Positions 7,782 through 15,674 of a stretch of DNA of 31,531 nucleotides are shown here, in pieces; position 1 is the first letter of the stretch, and the number at the start of each line of letters is the position of its first letter. The DNA comes from M55B129 sp034189085 (GTDB lineage: Bacteria; Bacillota; Dethiobacteria; DTU022). A model generated the notes under the pieces. It had not been told where the DNA came from. It was given only the letters and a program-made list of their open reading frames with translations, and searched no databases. The stretch lies in contig JAXHVH010000024.1 in assembly GCA_034189085.1 (NCBI GenBank), forward strand, positions 1 to 31,531, written 5' to 3'. Made by a program: the position numbers and the translations under genes.

Positions 7782-9620
7782 ATGTGCGGTATAGTGGGAT
7801 ATACGGGAAACGGGAAAGCCGGTTCCATCATTATAGAAGGATTAAAAAAGCTGGAGTACCGCGGTTACGATTCAGCTGGCCTGGCTGTGCAGGATGACGG
7901 GAAAGTGGTTATTACCAAAACAGCCGGCACTGTTGCTGCCCTTGAAAAAATTTACAACGGTAACCGCCTGACGACAAAAACTGGCATAGGGCACACCAGG
8001 TGGGCTACCCACGGCCGCCCGACCAATGAAAATGCTCATCCCCACGGTGGTTGTTCCGATGATCTGGCTGTAGTTCACAACGGGATCATCGAAAATTATA
8101 GATCGTTGCGCAGCCGTCTGGTCGAAGAAAAGGGCCACCAGTTTCGTTCGGAAACTGACAGTGAGGTGCTGACTCACCTGATCGAGGAATATTATGAAGG
8201 CGATCTCCTTGCTGCCCTGCGCCGGGCGATGGGAGAAGTTAGAGGTTCCTATGCCCTGGTGGCTATTTCTGCCCGGGAACCGGGACGGATAGTCTGTGCC
8301 CGCCGGGACAGCCCGCTGGTGATTGGACTGGGCAATAATGAAAACCTTGTTGCTTCCGACATCCCGGCTCTTCTTAATTATACCCGCCGGGTTGTGGTCC
8401 TTGAAGATGGCGATTTTGCCTCCATTAATGCTGAAAAGATTGAAATAGTTGATGCTGGTGGCAATCTGGTAGAGCGGGAAGTTATGGAGGTAAACTGGGA
8501 TCTGGAAGCGGCGGAAAAAGGCGGTTTTGCCCATTTTATGCTGAAGGAGATCATGGAACAGCCGGTTGCCGTGCGGGAGACCCTGCGTCAGAGGATCGAC
8601 TTTCCTTCCGGTAAAGTAAATTTAAGCGAACTGGCAATGGATCCCGGGGAAATATCCCGGTTGCAAAAAATTCATATCGTAGCTTGTGGGACAGCGTATC
8701 ACGCCGGGCTCCTGGGCCGTGATATTATTGAAAATATCGCCGGCATTCCTGTTGATGTTGAAGTTGCTTCCGAATTTCGCTACCGCCGTCCGTTGCTGGC
8801 CAGTGATCACCTTGTTATAGTGATCAGCCAGTCGGGAGAGACTGCCGATACCCTGGCAGCCCTGCGCCTGGCTCGTTCGCGAAAGGTTAAAGTTCTGGCG
8901 GTGACCAACGTCGTGGGCAGCACAGTAGCCCGTGAAGCGGACCGGGTCCTTTTTACCTGGGCCGGTCCCGAGATCGCCGTTGCTTCAACCAAGGCTTACC
9001 TGACCCAGCTGGTTGCTTTGTATCTCCTCGCTCTATACTTTGGGGAGGTGCGGAGAGATATTGATCCAGCCCTTGCTTCAGATTTGGTCAAGGGGCTGCT
9101 TGACCTGCCGTCACTGCTGGAAAAGTTGCTCACCAATGAGAAGCTGGAAAAATTGCGAGACTACAGCGCTCACCTGGCTCATTGGGATAACGCCTTTTTT
9201 ATCGGGCGCAGCCTTGATTACCCGGTGGCCAGAGAGGGAGCCCTTAAGCTAAAAGAAATCTCTTATATCCATGCGGAAGCTTATGCCGCCGGAGAATTAA
9301 AACACGGCCCCCTGGCTTTGATCAATGAAGGTGTACCGGTGATTGCCCTGGTTACCCAAAAAGCGGTGCTCGATAAGAGCCTTAGCAACATCCAGGAAGT
9401 GAAAACCCGCGGTGGTGCCGTGTTCATCATCACCAGGGATGATTTTAGTGATCTGATCCGGGAGGAAAAAGCGGTTTTTACCCTGCCCCCGGTTGGTGAC
9501 CTGCTGGCCCCGATTCTGAGCGTGGTGCCGACCCAGCTGCTGGCATATTATACTGCCCTGGCCCGCGGCAGTTCCGTTGATAAACCGCGTAACCTGGCCA
9601 AGAGTGTTACTGTCGAGTAA
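7782..9620 (+). CDS. glmS: Glutamine-fructose-6-phosphate aminotransferase
   Basis: Makes glucosamine-6-phosphate from fructose-6-phosphate and glutamine. The start must be ATG 7782, because the following Cys2 (MCGIVGYTG) becomes the N-terminal nucleophile. GGAGG lies seven bases upstream, and the in-frame ATG at 7764 would block catalysis. The N-terminal Ntn glutaminase domain (about 2-215) shows TRWATHGRPTNENAHPH and HNGIIENY. Two SIS sugar-isomerase domains follow, with ISQSGETADT and the C-terminal PRNLAKSVTVE, which is the conserved family ending. Length of 612 residues is normal. It lies downstream of glmM and 19 bases before glnS. Confidence 0.98.
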   Translation: MCGIVGYTGNGKAGSIIIEGLKKLEYRGYDSAGLAVQDDGKVVITKTAGTVAALEKIYNGNRLTTKTGIGHTRWATHGRPTNENAHPHGGCSDDLAVVHNGIIENYRSLRSRLVEEKGHQFRSETDSEVLTHLIEEYYEGDLLAALRRAMGEVRGSYALVAISAREPGRIVCARRDSPLVIGLGNNENLVASDIPALLNYTRRVVVLEDGDFASINAEKIEIVDAGGNLVEREVMEVNWDLEAAEKGGFAHFMLKEIMEQPVAVRETLRQRIDFPSGKVNLSELAMDPGEISRLQKIHIVACGTAYHAGLLGRDIIENIAGIPVDVEVASEFRYRRPLLASDHLVIVISQSGETADTLAALRLARSRKVKVLAVTNVVGSTVAREADRVLFTWAGPEIAVASTKAYLTQLVALYLLALYFGEVRRDIDPALASDLVKGLLDLPSLLEKLLTNEKLEKLRDYSAHLAHWDNAFFIGRSLDYPVAREGALKLKEISYIHAEAYAAGELKHGPLALINEGVPVIALVTQKAVLDKSLSNIQEVKTRGGAVFIITRDDFSDLIREEKAVFTLPPVGDLLAPILSVVPTQLLAYYTALARGSSVDKPRNLAKSVTVE

Positions 9621-9639
9621 TTATTAAAGGAGCTTTTTG

Positions 9640-11346
9640 ATGACTGAAAAAAACGAATCTGAATTTAAATCGAACTTTATTTACACGATGATCAAAGAAG
9701 ATCTGAAAAAAGGCCTGCTTGGTGACAAGCAGATTCATACCCGTTTTCCCCCCGAGCCGAACGGGTACCTGCACATCGGTCATGCCAAGGCCATTCTTCT
9801 AAATTATGCCATTGCCCGGGATTTCAATGGCAAGTTCAATCTTCGGTTTGACGATACCAACCCGATCAAAGAAGAGCAGGAATTTGTTGATTCCATTATT
9901 GAAGATATTCGCTGGCTCGGGGCCGACTGGGAAGACAGGCTTTTTTTCTCATCCGACTATTTTGAAATCAAATATGAATTTGCCCTGCGCCTGATCAAAG
10001 CAGGGCGGGCTTATGTTTGTGATCTGAACCAGGAGGAAATCAGGCAATACCGTGGTACTCTCACCGAACCCGGTGTTGAAAGCCCTTACCGGGATCGCCC
10101 GGTGGAGGAAAACCTTGATCTTTTCAAACGAATGCGGGACGGTGAATTTCCCAATGGCAGCCGTGTTCTGCGAGCCAAGATCGATATGGCATCCGGCAAT
10201 TTGAACATGCGTGATCCTGTCCTTTACCGGATACTTCATGCTTTCCACCATCGCACCGGAGACGACTGGTCTATTTATCCCATGTACGATTTTGACCACC
10301 CTTTTTCCGACGCCCTGGAAGGAATTACCCACTCTCTTTGCTCAATTGAATATACTGATCATCGCCCACTCTACGATTGGATAGTTGAGAATGCCGTAGA
10401 ACTGATGCCTGAAATGATCAAGTTCCATTCCCGTCAGACCGAATTTGCCCGCCTCAATATGACCTATACAGTAATGAGCAAGCGCAAACTGCGTTGCCTG
10501 GTGGAAGAAGGGTACGTGGATGGATGGGACGATCCCCGTATGCCCACAATCGCCGGTCTGCGCCGCCGTGGAGTAACTGCGGAAGCGATCACTGATTTCC
10601 AGGAACGTGTTGGAGTATCGAGAGCGGACAGCACAGTGGATTTGGCTTTGCTGGACCATTGTATCCGCCAGGAGCTTGAAACAAAAGCGCCACGCCGGAT
10701 GGTCGTCCTTGACCCCCTGAAGCTTGTAATTACCAACTGGCCGGTGGGTAAAACCGAGAATGTCGAAATGGAAAACATTCCTCGAGATGACGGAGCTGGT
10801 TATCGTGAAGTTCCCTTCAGTGGAGAAATTTACATTGAACATGCCGATTTCATGGAAGACCCCCCGAAAAAATTTTTCCGCCTGGCCCCGGGCCGGGAAG
10901 TTCGCCTGAAAAGCGCCTATATTATACGCTGTGAAAAAGTGATCAAAGACGGTGAAGGTAATGTAATAGAGCTGAGATGCACCTATGATCCTCTGAGTAA
11001 AAGTGGCAACGACCGGAGCGGTAAAAAAATCAAGGGAGTTATCCACTGGGTCTCGGCAGAGCATGCTGTCCGGATTACGGTTAACCTTTATGATAACCTT
11101 TTCGTTGTGGAAAACCCGGAAGAAGATGATGAAAAAGATTTTATTAGCCATATTAACCCGCAGTCGCGGATCATCTGTCGCGATGTTCCGGCCGAACCGT
11201 CCATCCTGGAGGCCACTCCGGGCAGCCGTTACCAGTTTCTGCGCAAGGGCTACTTCTACCTTGATCCTCAATCTTCCCTCGATAGTGCGCTTGTTTTTAA
11301 CAGCATCGTGGCGCTCCGCGACAGCTGGGCGAAGAGGAAAAAATAA
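9640..11346 (+). CDS. glnS: Glutaminyl-tRNA synthetase
   Basis: Class I aminoacyl-tRNA synthetase of 568 residues, charging tRNA-Gln directly. The HIGH motif is in RFPPEPNGYLHIGHAK (residues 45-48), and the KMSKS-type loop is VMSKRK near 279. PEPNGYLHIGH, RFDDTNP and the long C-terminal beta-barrel anticodon-binding region (about 340-560) identify GlnRS rather than a bacterial GltX. The ATG at 9640 has AAAGGAG at the ideal distance; a TTG three bases earlier is less likely. It follows glmS closely and may share its transcript. Many Bacillota lack GlnRS and use GatCAB, so its presence is a useful lineage or transfer clue. Confidence 0.96.
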   Translation: MTEKNESEFKSNFIYTMIKEDLKKGLLGDKQIHTRFPPEPNGYLHIGHAKAILLNYAIARDFNGKFNLRFDDTNPIKEEQEFVDSIIEDIRWLGADWEDRLFFSSDYFEIKYEFALRLIKAGRAYVCDLNQEEIRQYRGTLTEPGVESPYRDRPVEENLDLFKRMRDGEFPNGSRVLRAKIDMASGNLNMRDPVLYRILHAFHHRTGDDWSIYPMYDFDHPFSDALEGITHSLCSIEYTDHRPLYDWIVENAVELMPEMIKFHSRQTEFARLNMTYTVMSKRKLRCLVEEGYVDGWDDPRMPTIAGLRRRGVTAEAITDFQERVGVSRADSTVDLALLDHCIRQELETKAPRRMVVLDPLKLVITNWPVGKTENVEMENIPRDDGAGYREVPFSGEIYIEHADFMEDPPKKFFRLAPGREVRLKSAYIIRCEKVIKDGEGNVIELRCTYDPLSKSGNDRSGKKIKGVIHWVSAEHAVRITVNLYDNLFVVENPEEDDEKDFISHINPQSRIICRDVPAEPSILEATPGSRYQFLRKGYFYLDPQSSLDSALVFNSIVALRDSWAKRKK

Positions 11347-11400
11347 ATGAAGGAATAACTGAAATGTGAGGTTTCTCTTTTATAAGGAAGTGAATGGTCA

Positions 11401-11808
11401 ATGTTTAAAAAAAACTCGCTTATTTTGTTTTTACTGTCGGTTTCGCTGTTTGTCTTATCCTGCAGTGAGAGCCAGGAGCCGGTTGGTCCACCGCTGGAAG
11501 GAGAAATAGCGGACCTGGCTGAAAAATTCATTGAGCTCATGCACGATGGAGATTACAGCAGCGCAGTGTCTTTTTTTAATTCTGATATGAAAAAAGCAAT
11601 GTCGGAAAGAAAGCTCGAGGAGAACTGGGAAGCTGTATTATCCCAGCAGGGGACGTATGAAGGAGAAATTGAGAAAAAGGTTGAAGAATCGGGTGATTAT
11701 CGAGCTGTAAATGTAATCACCGAATTTGAGGCGGGGCCGATTAATATCCGGGTAGTTTTTGATAAAGACAACCGGGTTGCCGGACTGTGGTTCCAACCGG
11801 TTGAATAG
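11401..11808 (+). CDS. DUF3887-like lipoprotein
   Basis: Small secreted lipoprotein of 135 residues. The signal peptide has a KK basic start, a hydrophobic core and the lipobox LFVLSC, making Cys21 the lipidated residue. The mature part begins with a polar linker, then an alpha/beta domain of about 90 residues with FIELMHDGDYSSAVSFFNSDM and ending GLWFQPVE. This pattern matches DUF3887 domains (NTF2-like fold), whose role is not known, though some are fused to hydrolases. AAGGAAG precedes the ATG at 11401. It ends in TAG. The neighbours give no direct clue. Confidence 0.75.
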   Translation: MFKKNSLILFLLSVSLFVLSCSESQEPVGPPLEGEIADLAEKFIELMHDGDYSSAVSFFNSDMKKAMSERKLEENWEAVLSQQGTYEGEIEKKVEESGDYRAVNVITEFEAGPINIRVVFDKDNRVAGLWFQPVE

Positions 11809-11851
11809 GGCGCCGTATTTTTTAAAGAACAGGGCAACTGTAAGATTACAA

Positions 11852-11868
11852 TCCTGCCGCAGCAGGAG
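11852..11868 (+). promoter_or_regulatory. Hairpin covering the ribosome site of the metallopeptidase gene
   Basis: TCCTGC (11852-11857) and GCAGGA (11862-11867) form a six-pair stem with the tetraloop CGCA. The right arm contains most of the AGGAG (11864-11868) eight bases before the ATG at 11877, so the hairpin would hide the Shine-Dalgarno sequence. The structure is seen; a control function is inferred. Confidence 0.4.
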
Positions 11869-11876
11869 TAAATAAT

Positions 11877-12617
11877 ATGGAACAGTACACCGTCACTTAC
11901 AGAGAATGGACCATATCATTTGTTCTTATCAGGAAACGGGTTAAAAATATCAATCTGAGAGTGAAACCTGATTCAACGGTCGTTGTCTCAGCTAACAGGA
12001 CGGTATCCCCTGAACAAATAAAAGGATTTGTTAAGAAGAAAGCATCGTGGATTCTGAAAAATATTAGCCGTTTTGCAGAAAAGAATAAAAACCGTAAAAT
12101 CCTGCATTATGGAGAGGGCGAGACTATTTATCACCTCGGTATTCCTCGCCAACTGGTGCTATCACCGGCTGAAGATAAAGAAGAAATTTCATTGGATGGC
12201 CGATTCATCCGGTTTTCAATCTGGGATCAAAGCGATTTTGTTTCAAAAAAACGGCTATACGATCGCTGGCTGAAAAAGCAGGGAGAAGCAGTTTTCAACG
12301 AGGCCGTTGACCGAATGTTGTCCAAACTGGCCTGCTGCCAGATCGAGAGGCCTTCTGTTACCATCAGAACAATGAAAAGCAGATGGGGTTCCTGTTCGTT
12401 CACCAGGCAGAAAATTACCCTGAACACGGAACTTTTGAAATTTTCATTGGACTGTATCGATTATGTTGTTCTGCACGAACTGGTCCATTTCATTCACCAT
12501 CGTCACGATGAGGCGTTTTATAACTTTTTATCTGAAGTTATGCCTCGCTGGCAGGAGCAGCAGAGGTTGTTAAGAACTGCGGGAATTGAAAAAAATCTAA
12601 AATTTTTTTCATTTTAG
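11877..12617 (+). CDS. YgjP-like (DUF45) zinc metallopeptidase
   Basis: Cytoplasmic zinc protein of 246 residues. The metal motif VLHELVHFIHH (His200, Glu201, His204) lies after the family signature MKSRWGSCSFTRQKITLNTELLKF region and before a third ligand candidate in HHRHDEAFY. The N-terminal half carries a KNINLRVKPDSTVVVSA stretch, also typical of the YgjP/WLM-type domain. No signal peptide or membrane helix is seen. Length is normal for the family. The start ATG is preceded by an AGGAG that sits in a hairpin. The substrate is unknown; in some bacteria members lie with restriction or repair genes, which is not the case here. It ends in TAG, overlapping the convergent CPBP remnant by four bases. 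Confidence 0.88.
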   Translation: MEQYTVTYREWTISFVLIRKRVKNINLRVKPDSTVVVSANRTVSPEQIKGFVKKKASWILKNISRFAEKNKNRKILHYGEGETIYHLGIPRQLVLSPAEDKEEISLDGRFIRFSIWDQSDFVSKKRLYDRWLKKQGEAVFNEAVDRMLSKLACCQIERPSVTIRTMKSRWGSCSFTRQKITLNTELLKFSLDCIDYVVLHELVHFIHHRHDEAFYNFLSEVMPRWQEQQRLLRTAGIEKNLKFFSF

Positions 12618-12970
12618 CTGAAGTGAAACAGCGCTCCCATTCCAGAAAAATCGAGAATAATATGGGTGATTATCGTCCAGCGGGTTGATCTGGTTTTCCA
12701 GGCTACCCGACCCCACATCAAATCCAGGATAAGGGCGAATAAAACCAGGGAATGAACTCCACCCGGGTAACCGCTGGCTGTGACAGATTGGGGCGCTTAA
12801 TGCCACAGGCCAAACCAGATTGCCGGGTAAAGATAACTCGACCAGATGTTGTCGGGGAAAATAGTAAAGTAAGTTCCGCGCCATAAAATTTCTTCGTAGA
12901 AAGCGTTGACCACTACAATAACAAGTGAAGCCAGAACAATAAGTGGTGTGACTTTTGGTATCCTGTTTAT
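12614..12970 (-). pseudogene. Broken CPBP-family intramembrane protease
   Basis: One reading frame on the minus strand carries the hallmark NAFYEEILWRG (EExxxR, metal-binding) and then AIWFGLWH, as in CPBP (CAAX protease-like) proteins. The frame is cut by a TAA (12797-12799) directly after LWH, where intact members usually continue LAPQ. After the stop the same frame resumes with APQSVTASGYPGG and ends THIILDFSGMGAL, the typical last motif with a His. Only the C-terminal half of a normal CPBP protein is present. A good GGAGGGAG lies ahead of codon ATA (12968-12970), which may be a mutated ATG. So the start, the N-terminal half and one codon are all lost. The motif assignment is firm; the history is inferred. 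Confidence 0.72.
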
Positions 12971-13048
12971 TTTTGGCTCCCTCCTTCGGTTTTAATCTTC
13001 TTTTGGAAGTAACCCTGATGAACAAAGAAAGTTGCTTATCATTGCAGG

Positions 13049-13080
13049 TGCTTTCCGGTACATAAGCTTACCGGAAAGCA
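13049..13080. repeat. Perfect 12-bp inverted repeat
   Basis: TGCTTTCCGGTA (13049-13060) and TACCGGAAAGCA (13069-13080) pair fully around an 8-base centre containing AAGCT. Neither side has a run of T, so it is not a plain terminator. It sits in the roughly 300-base gap (12971-13266) between the CPBP remnant and the GntR operon, otherwise AT-rich and without genes. Confidence 0.6.
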
Positions 13081-13172
13081 AGAATTATTGCCAGTGTACT
13101 GGAGGTGGAATTATAAATAACCAGGTATAGAGAACCGGAATAAAATATTTTCTAAAAAGCAAAAAAATAAGG

Positions 13173-13212
13173 TTGACAAAATTGACTAGCTGTATATAAT
13201 ATATATATACAG
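13173..13212 (+). promoter_or_regulatory. Promoter and palindromic operator of the GntR/ABC operon
   Basis: Consensus TTGACA (13173-13178) and TATAAT (13195-13200) are 16 bases apart. A palindrome with arms CTGTATATA (13190-13198) and TATATACAG (13204-13212) spans the -10. Operators of GntR/YtrA-type regulators are commonly such AT-rich dyads at their own promoter, so autoregulation is likely. A further AT-rich TATAC-containing stretch follows up to the start codon. Confidence 0.75.
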
Positions 13213-13266
13213 GATATACGAATTATACGCTATATACATAATGATGTACCTGGGGAAGGAGATAAT

Positions 13267-13641
13267 ATGAATATAACCATTTCCAATGCTTCTCCGGAAC
13301 CTTTATATGAACAGATTGCCAGTCAAATAAAAAACTCAATTATGCGGGGGGAACTGGCTCCCGGTGAAATGCTGCCGTCAATCCGGCACCTGGCCAGGGA
13401 GCTGCAAATCAGCGTTATCACTACCAAACGGTCTTACGAGGAGCTGGAAAGAGAAGGCTTCATTGATTCGGTTGCCGGCAAGGGTTCTTTTGTCGCTGCT
13501 CAGAGCAACGGATTACTCAGGGAAAGACGACTGAAATTTATTGAAGAGAAGCTGGTTGAAATCGTGGAAGAAAGCAGGACTTTTGAAATAGGGCTTCCAG
13601 AGTTGATTGAAATGCTGACTATGCTTTACGGGGAGAAATAG
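13267..13641 (+). CDS. GntR-family (YtrA-like) transcriptional regulator
   Basis: Short GntR regulator of 124 residues. The winged-helix domain fills residues 8-78, with PLYEQIASQIKNSIMRGELAPG, PSIRHLARELQISVITTKRSYEELEREGFI and VAGKGSFVA, the canonical GntR pattern. The remaining 45 residues are a helical tail, as in the YtrA subfamily, which lacks a large effector domain. It has strong GGAAGGAGAT before the ATG, its own consensus promoter and palindrome. Its TAG stop is two bases from the ABC ATPase start, so it controls that transporter. Cell-envelope stress or antimicrobial efflux is the usual role of such operons; the inducer here is unknown. Confidence 0.92.
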   Translation: MNITISNASPEPLYEQIASQIKNSIMRGELAPGEMLPSIRHLARELQISVITTKRSYEELEREGFIDSVAGKGSFVAAQSNGLLRERRLKFIEEKLVEIVEESRTFEIGLPELIEMLTMLYGEK

Positions 13642-13643
13642 AG

Positions 13644-14507
13644 ATGCACACTGTTCTGGAAATTGAAAATTTGCGCAAGGAGTACCCCGGCTTTACCCTC
13701 AACAATATTTCTTTTTCACTACCAAGAGGTTTCATCATGGGTTTTATTGGGCCGAATGGTGCCGGAAAGAGCACCACCATCAAGTTAATAATGAATCTGG
13801 TCAAAAAAGATGGTGGTACAGTGCGAATTTTCGGCGAGAGAATGGATGAGGAGGAAATTGATATCAAACAGCGGATAGGATTCGTTTATGATGAAAACCA
13901 CTACTATGAAGAACTGACACCTGATGGCATACGCAGTTTGATAGCCCCCTTTTACAACAGCTGGGACAATGATTCTTTTTACCGGTATCTTGAACGTTTT
14001 GAACTGCCTCACACGAAAAAGATCAAGAATTTTTCCCGGGGCATGAAAACAAAATTTTCACTTGTGATAGCGCTTTCTCATGAAGCGGAGTTAATCATCA
14101 TGGATGAACCTACCTCGGGTCTTGATCCGGTTTTCAGGCGGGAAATTCTTGATATTCTGAGGGAATTACTGCAGGATGAGCAGAAGAGTGTGCTTTTTTC
14201 AACCCATATCACCAGCGATCTGGATCGGATTGCTGATTACATTACCTTCATTAACGAAGGTAATGTAATCTTCACGGATGAGCGGACCGCTATCCTCGAT
14301 TGCTATGCTCTTGTTAAGGGAAGCGCTGAGCTACTGACCGATGAAATGAGGCGGGAATTTGTCGGTGTTAGGGAAAGTGAATTTGGCTTCGAAGCCCTGA
14401 CCGAAGATTTGGTCAAAACCCGCCGCCGTTTTGGGGACAAGGTGGTTGTGGAAAAAGCAACTCTTGAAGATATCATGCTCTACACGGTAAAGGGGGTAAA
14501 GCAATGA
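13644..14507 (+). CDS. ABC transporter ATP-binding protein
   Basis: ATPase of 287 residues. Walker A is GPNGAGKST (residues 36-44), the signature loop is FSRGMKTKFSL, and Walker B with D-loop is LIIMDEPTSGLDP, followed by the H-loop in FSTHITSDL. These are complete, so it should be active. The C-terminal 70 residues, after the nucleotide-binding domain, resemble the extra domain of YtrB/BcrA-like exporters. It starts with the ATG at 13644, just after gntR, and overlaps the permease by four bases (ATGA). It is the motor of an export system controlled by the adjacent GntR protein. Confidence 0.95.
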   Translation: MHTVLEIENLRKEYPGFTLNNISFSLPRGFIMGFIGPNGAGKSTTIKLIMNLVKKDGGTVRIFGERMDEEEIDIKQRIGFVYDENHYYEELTPDGIRSLIAPFYNSWDNDSFYRYLERFELPHTKKIKNFSRGMKTKFSLVIALSHEAELIIMDEPTSGLDPVFRREILDILRELLQDEQKSVLFSTHITSDLDRIADYITFINEGNVIFTDERTAILDCYALVKGSAELLTDEMRREFVGVRESEFGFEALTEDLVKTRRRFGDKVVVEKATLEDIMLYTVKGVKQ

Positions 14508-15169
14508 TCCACCTGGTTAAGAAAGACCTGCTAATTCAGAGGAAAAGTTTTCTCTTTCTTCTCTTCATCGGTTTGTTCATATTCATTATTTACAATAACC
14601 CGATGTTCGATGCTTTTATCTACATCATGGGCAGTTTGATGATTGTCTACATCTTTTTAATTACCGCCAACAGCGAGGATGAGAGGAATAAATGCGACAT
14701 AATGCTTAACAGCCTGCCCATTACCCGACGGGATATAGTTTTAGCCAAGTATCTGACCATCCCGGTCTACATACTGATTAGTTTCGTTGGTTTCAGCATC
14801 CTGGCTGCTGTTTTTAAGCTACCCTTTATCCCTATAACGCCTCGTTTCCCCAACGGCATAGACATCCTGGTTACTGTCCTCATGGTAGGGCTGTTTGTCG
14901 ATATCTATCTGCCGCTCTATTTTCGATTCGGAGTTGCTGCCCTGCGCCTTTTCCAGGTTATTTTTTTACTGGCCTTCTTTTTTATTCCCAACACTCTTTT
15001 TGAATATGCCATGGCGAATCCTGATAAACCTGCTGTTCAGTTCGTCCAGCAGCTGTTCACCGAACAAACAATTGTGGTGCAGACTCTGGTGATTTTTGGC
15101 CTGATATTAATTATTTTTCTGATTTCTTACTTCATATCCGTGAAAATCTACCGGGCGAAAGAGTTTTAA
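14504..15169 (+). CDS. ABC-2 type transporter permease
   Basis: Integral membrane protein of 221 residues with about six hydrophobic helices (for example FLFLLFIGLFIFIIY near residues 16-30 and VIFGLILIIFLISYF near the C-terminus). It contains the ABC-2 type motif region ANSEDERNKCDIMLNSLPITRRDIVLAKY, in which the conserved LPITR / AKY part forms the cytoplasmic coupling helix. It overlaps the ATPase gene by four bases and is followed by a strong terminator, so the operon ends here. The substrate cannot be read from sequence; peptide or lipid-targeting antimicrobial export is typical of YtrA-linked systems. Confidence 0.9.
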   Translation: MIHLVKKDLLIQRKSFLFLLFIGLFIFIIYNNPMFDAFIYIMGSLMIVYIFLITANSEDERNKCDIMLNSLPITRRDIVLAKYLTIPVYILISFVGFSILAAVFKLPFIPITPRFPNGIDILVTVLMVGLFVDIYLPLYFRFGVAALRLFQVIFLLAFFFIPNTLFEYAMANPDKPAVQFVQQLFTEQTIVVQTLVIFGLILIIFLISYFISVKIYRAKEF

Positions 15170-15193
15170 ATATATAGATGCAGAAAATATGGC

Positions 15194-15223
15194 GCCGTGG
15201 TTATTGAACCGCGGCATTTTTTT
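15194..15223 (+). terminator. Rho-independent terminator of the GntR/ABC operon
   Basis: GCCGTGGTT (15194-15202) pairs with AACCGCGGC (15207-15215) over a four-base loop, with one G-T wobble, followed by A and seven T. It lies 24 bases after the permease stop. Confidence 0.9.
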
Positions 15224-15231
15224 GATCATCT

Positions 15232-15267
15232 TGATGCATGTATCATATCAGGCAAAAACATGCATCA
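15232..15267. repeat. Perfect 10-bp inverted repeat
   Basis: TGATGCATGT (15232-15241) and ACATGCATCA (15258-15267) pair over a 16-base loop. A T-run (15279-15286) follows more than ten bases later. The remainder of the gap up to 15405 is AT-rich and shows no convincing gene; a 27-codon hydrophobic stretch near 15300-15383 is too short to call. Confidence 0.5.
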
Positions 15268-15405
15268 GCACATCGCTGTTTTTTTGAAAAAGAATTGATA
15301 GACTTGCTTTCCGGTTTGCCCAATGCCGGGATCGTTGGTCAGATCCTGGTTGTGCCAATTATATTGTTTAATACAAAATTATAATTGATAAATAATAAAA
15401 ATTTA

Positions 15406-15434
15406 TTGACATACAATAAATATTAACTTATAAT
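15406..15434 (+). promoter_or_regulatory. Consensus sigma-A promoter
   Basis: TTGACA (15406-15411) and TATAAT (15429-15434) match the consensus exactly with the ideal 17-base spacer. It reads into the short membrane ORF and the YozG-like regulator. Such a perfect promoter ahead of so small a unit suggests that a real, expressed operon stands or stood here. Confidence 0.85.
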
Positions 15435-15471
15435 TACCTCAACCGGCATAAAATTATAGAGGTGACTTTTG

Positions 15472-15627
15472 GTGGTTAAATGCGCAGGTAAGAGGTCGGC
15501 TGCATCAGTAATCAAAACTCTCCTTGGTATTGCTTTCTATCTCGGCCTTGTTGATGGAGCGGCTGCCATCGGCTGGCAGATATATCTGCTTGTAGCTGAA
15601 CCGGCCTGGCCCAATGAAGGTATGTAA
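15472..15627 (+). CDS. Short membrane ORF, possible truncated DUF2975 protein
   Basis: 51-residue ORF starting at GTG 15472 with GAGGTGA upstream. It has a basic N-terminus (KCAGKRS), one long hydrophobic helix (VIKTLLGIAFYLGLVDGAAAIGW) broken around Asp-Gly, and a short PAWPNEG end. It lies behind a consensus promoter and 47 bases before a YozG-like regulator. In Bacillota such regulators are usually paired with a DUF2975 membrane protein of about 150 residues. The ORF resembles only the first membrane segment of such a protein, so it may be the stub left by an internal deletion. I cannot exclude an independent small membrane protein. Confidence 0.5.
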   Translation: MVKCAGKRSAASVIKTLLGIAFYLGLVDGAAAIGWQIYLLVAEPAWPNEGM

Positions 15628-15674
15628 CTGCAAATTGAAACTCCCGGCCTTGTGTTTAGAAGGGAGGGTTAAGA

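Noticed and set aside
7872..8534. 220-codon minus-strand frame
   Set aside because: It is opposite the glutaminase domain of glmS and shows no family motif.
10342..11271. Long open frame of about 309 codons on the minus strand
   Set aside because: It lies fully within glnS, has no ribosome site, and its product shows no known motif. It is a shadow of a conserved plus-strand gene.
12609..13025. 138-codon minus-strand frame rich in Ser, Arg and Pro
   Set aside because: It is the wrong frame of the broken CPBP gene; the neighbouring frame holds the EExxxR motif.
15300..15383. Hydrophobic 27-codon stretch ending in TAA
   Set aside because: Too short, no convincing ribosome site, and no recognisable family.
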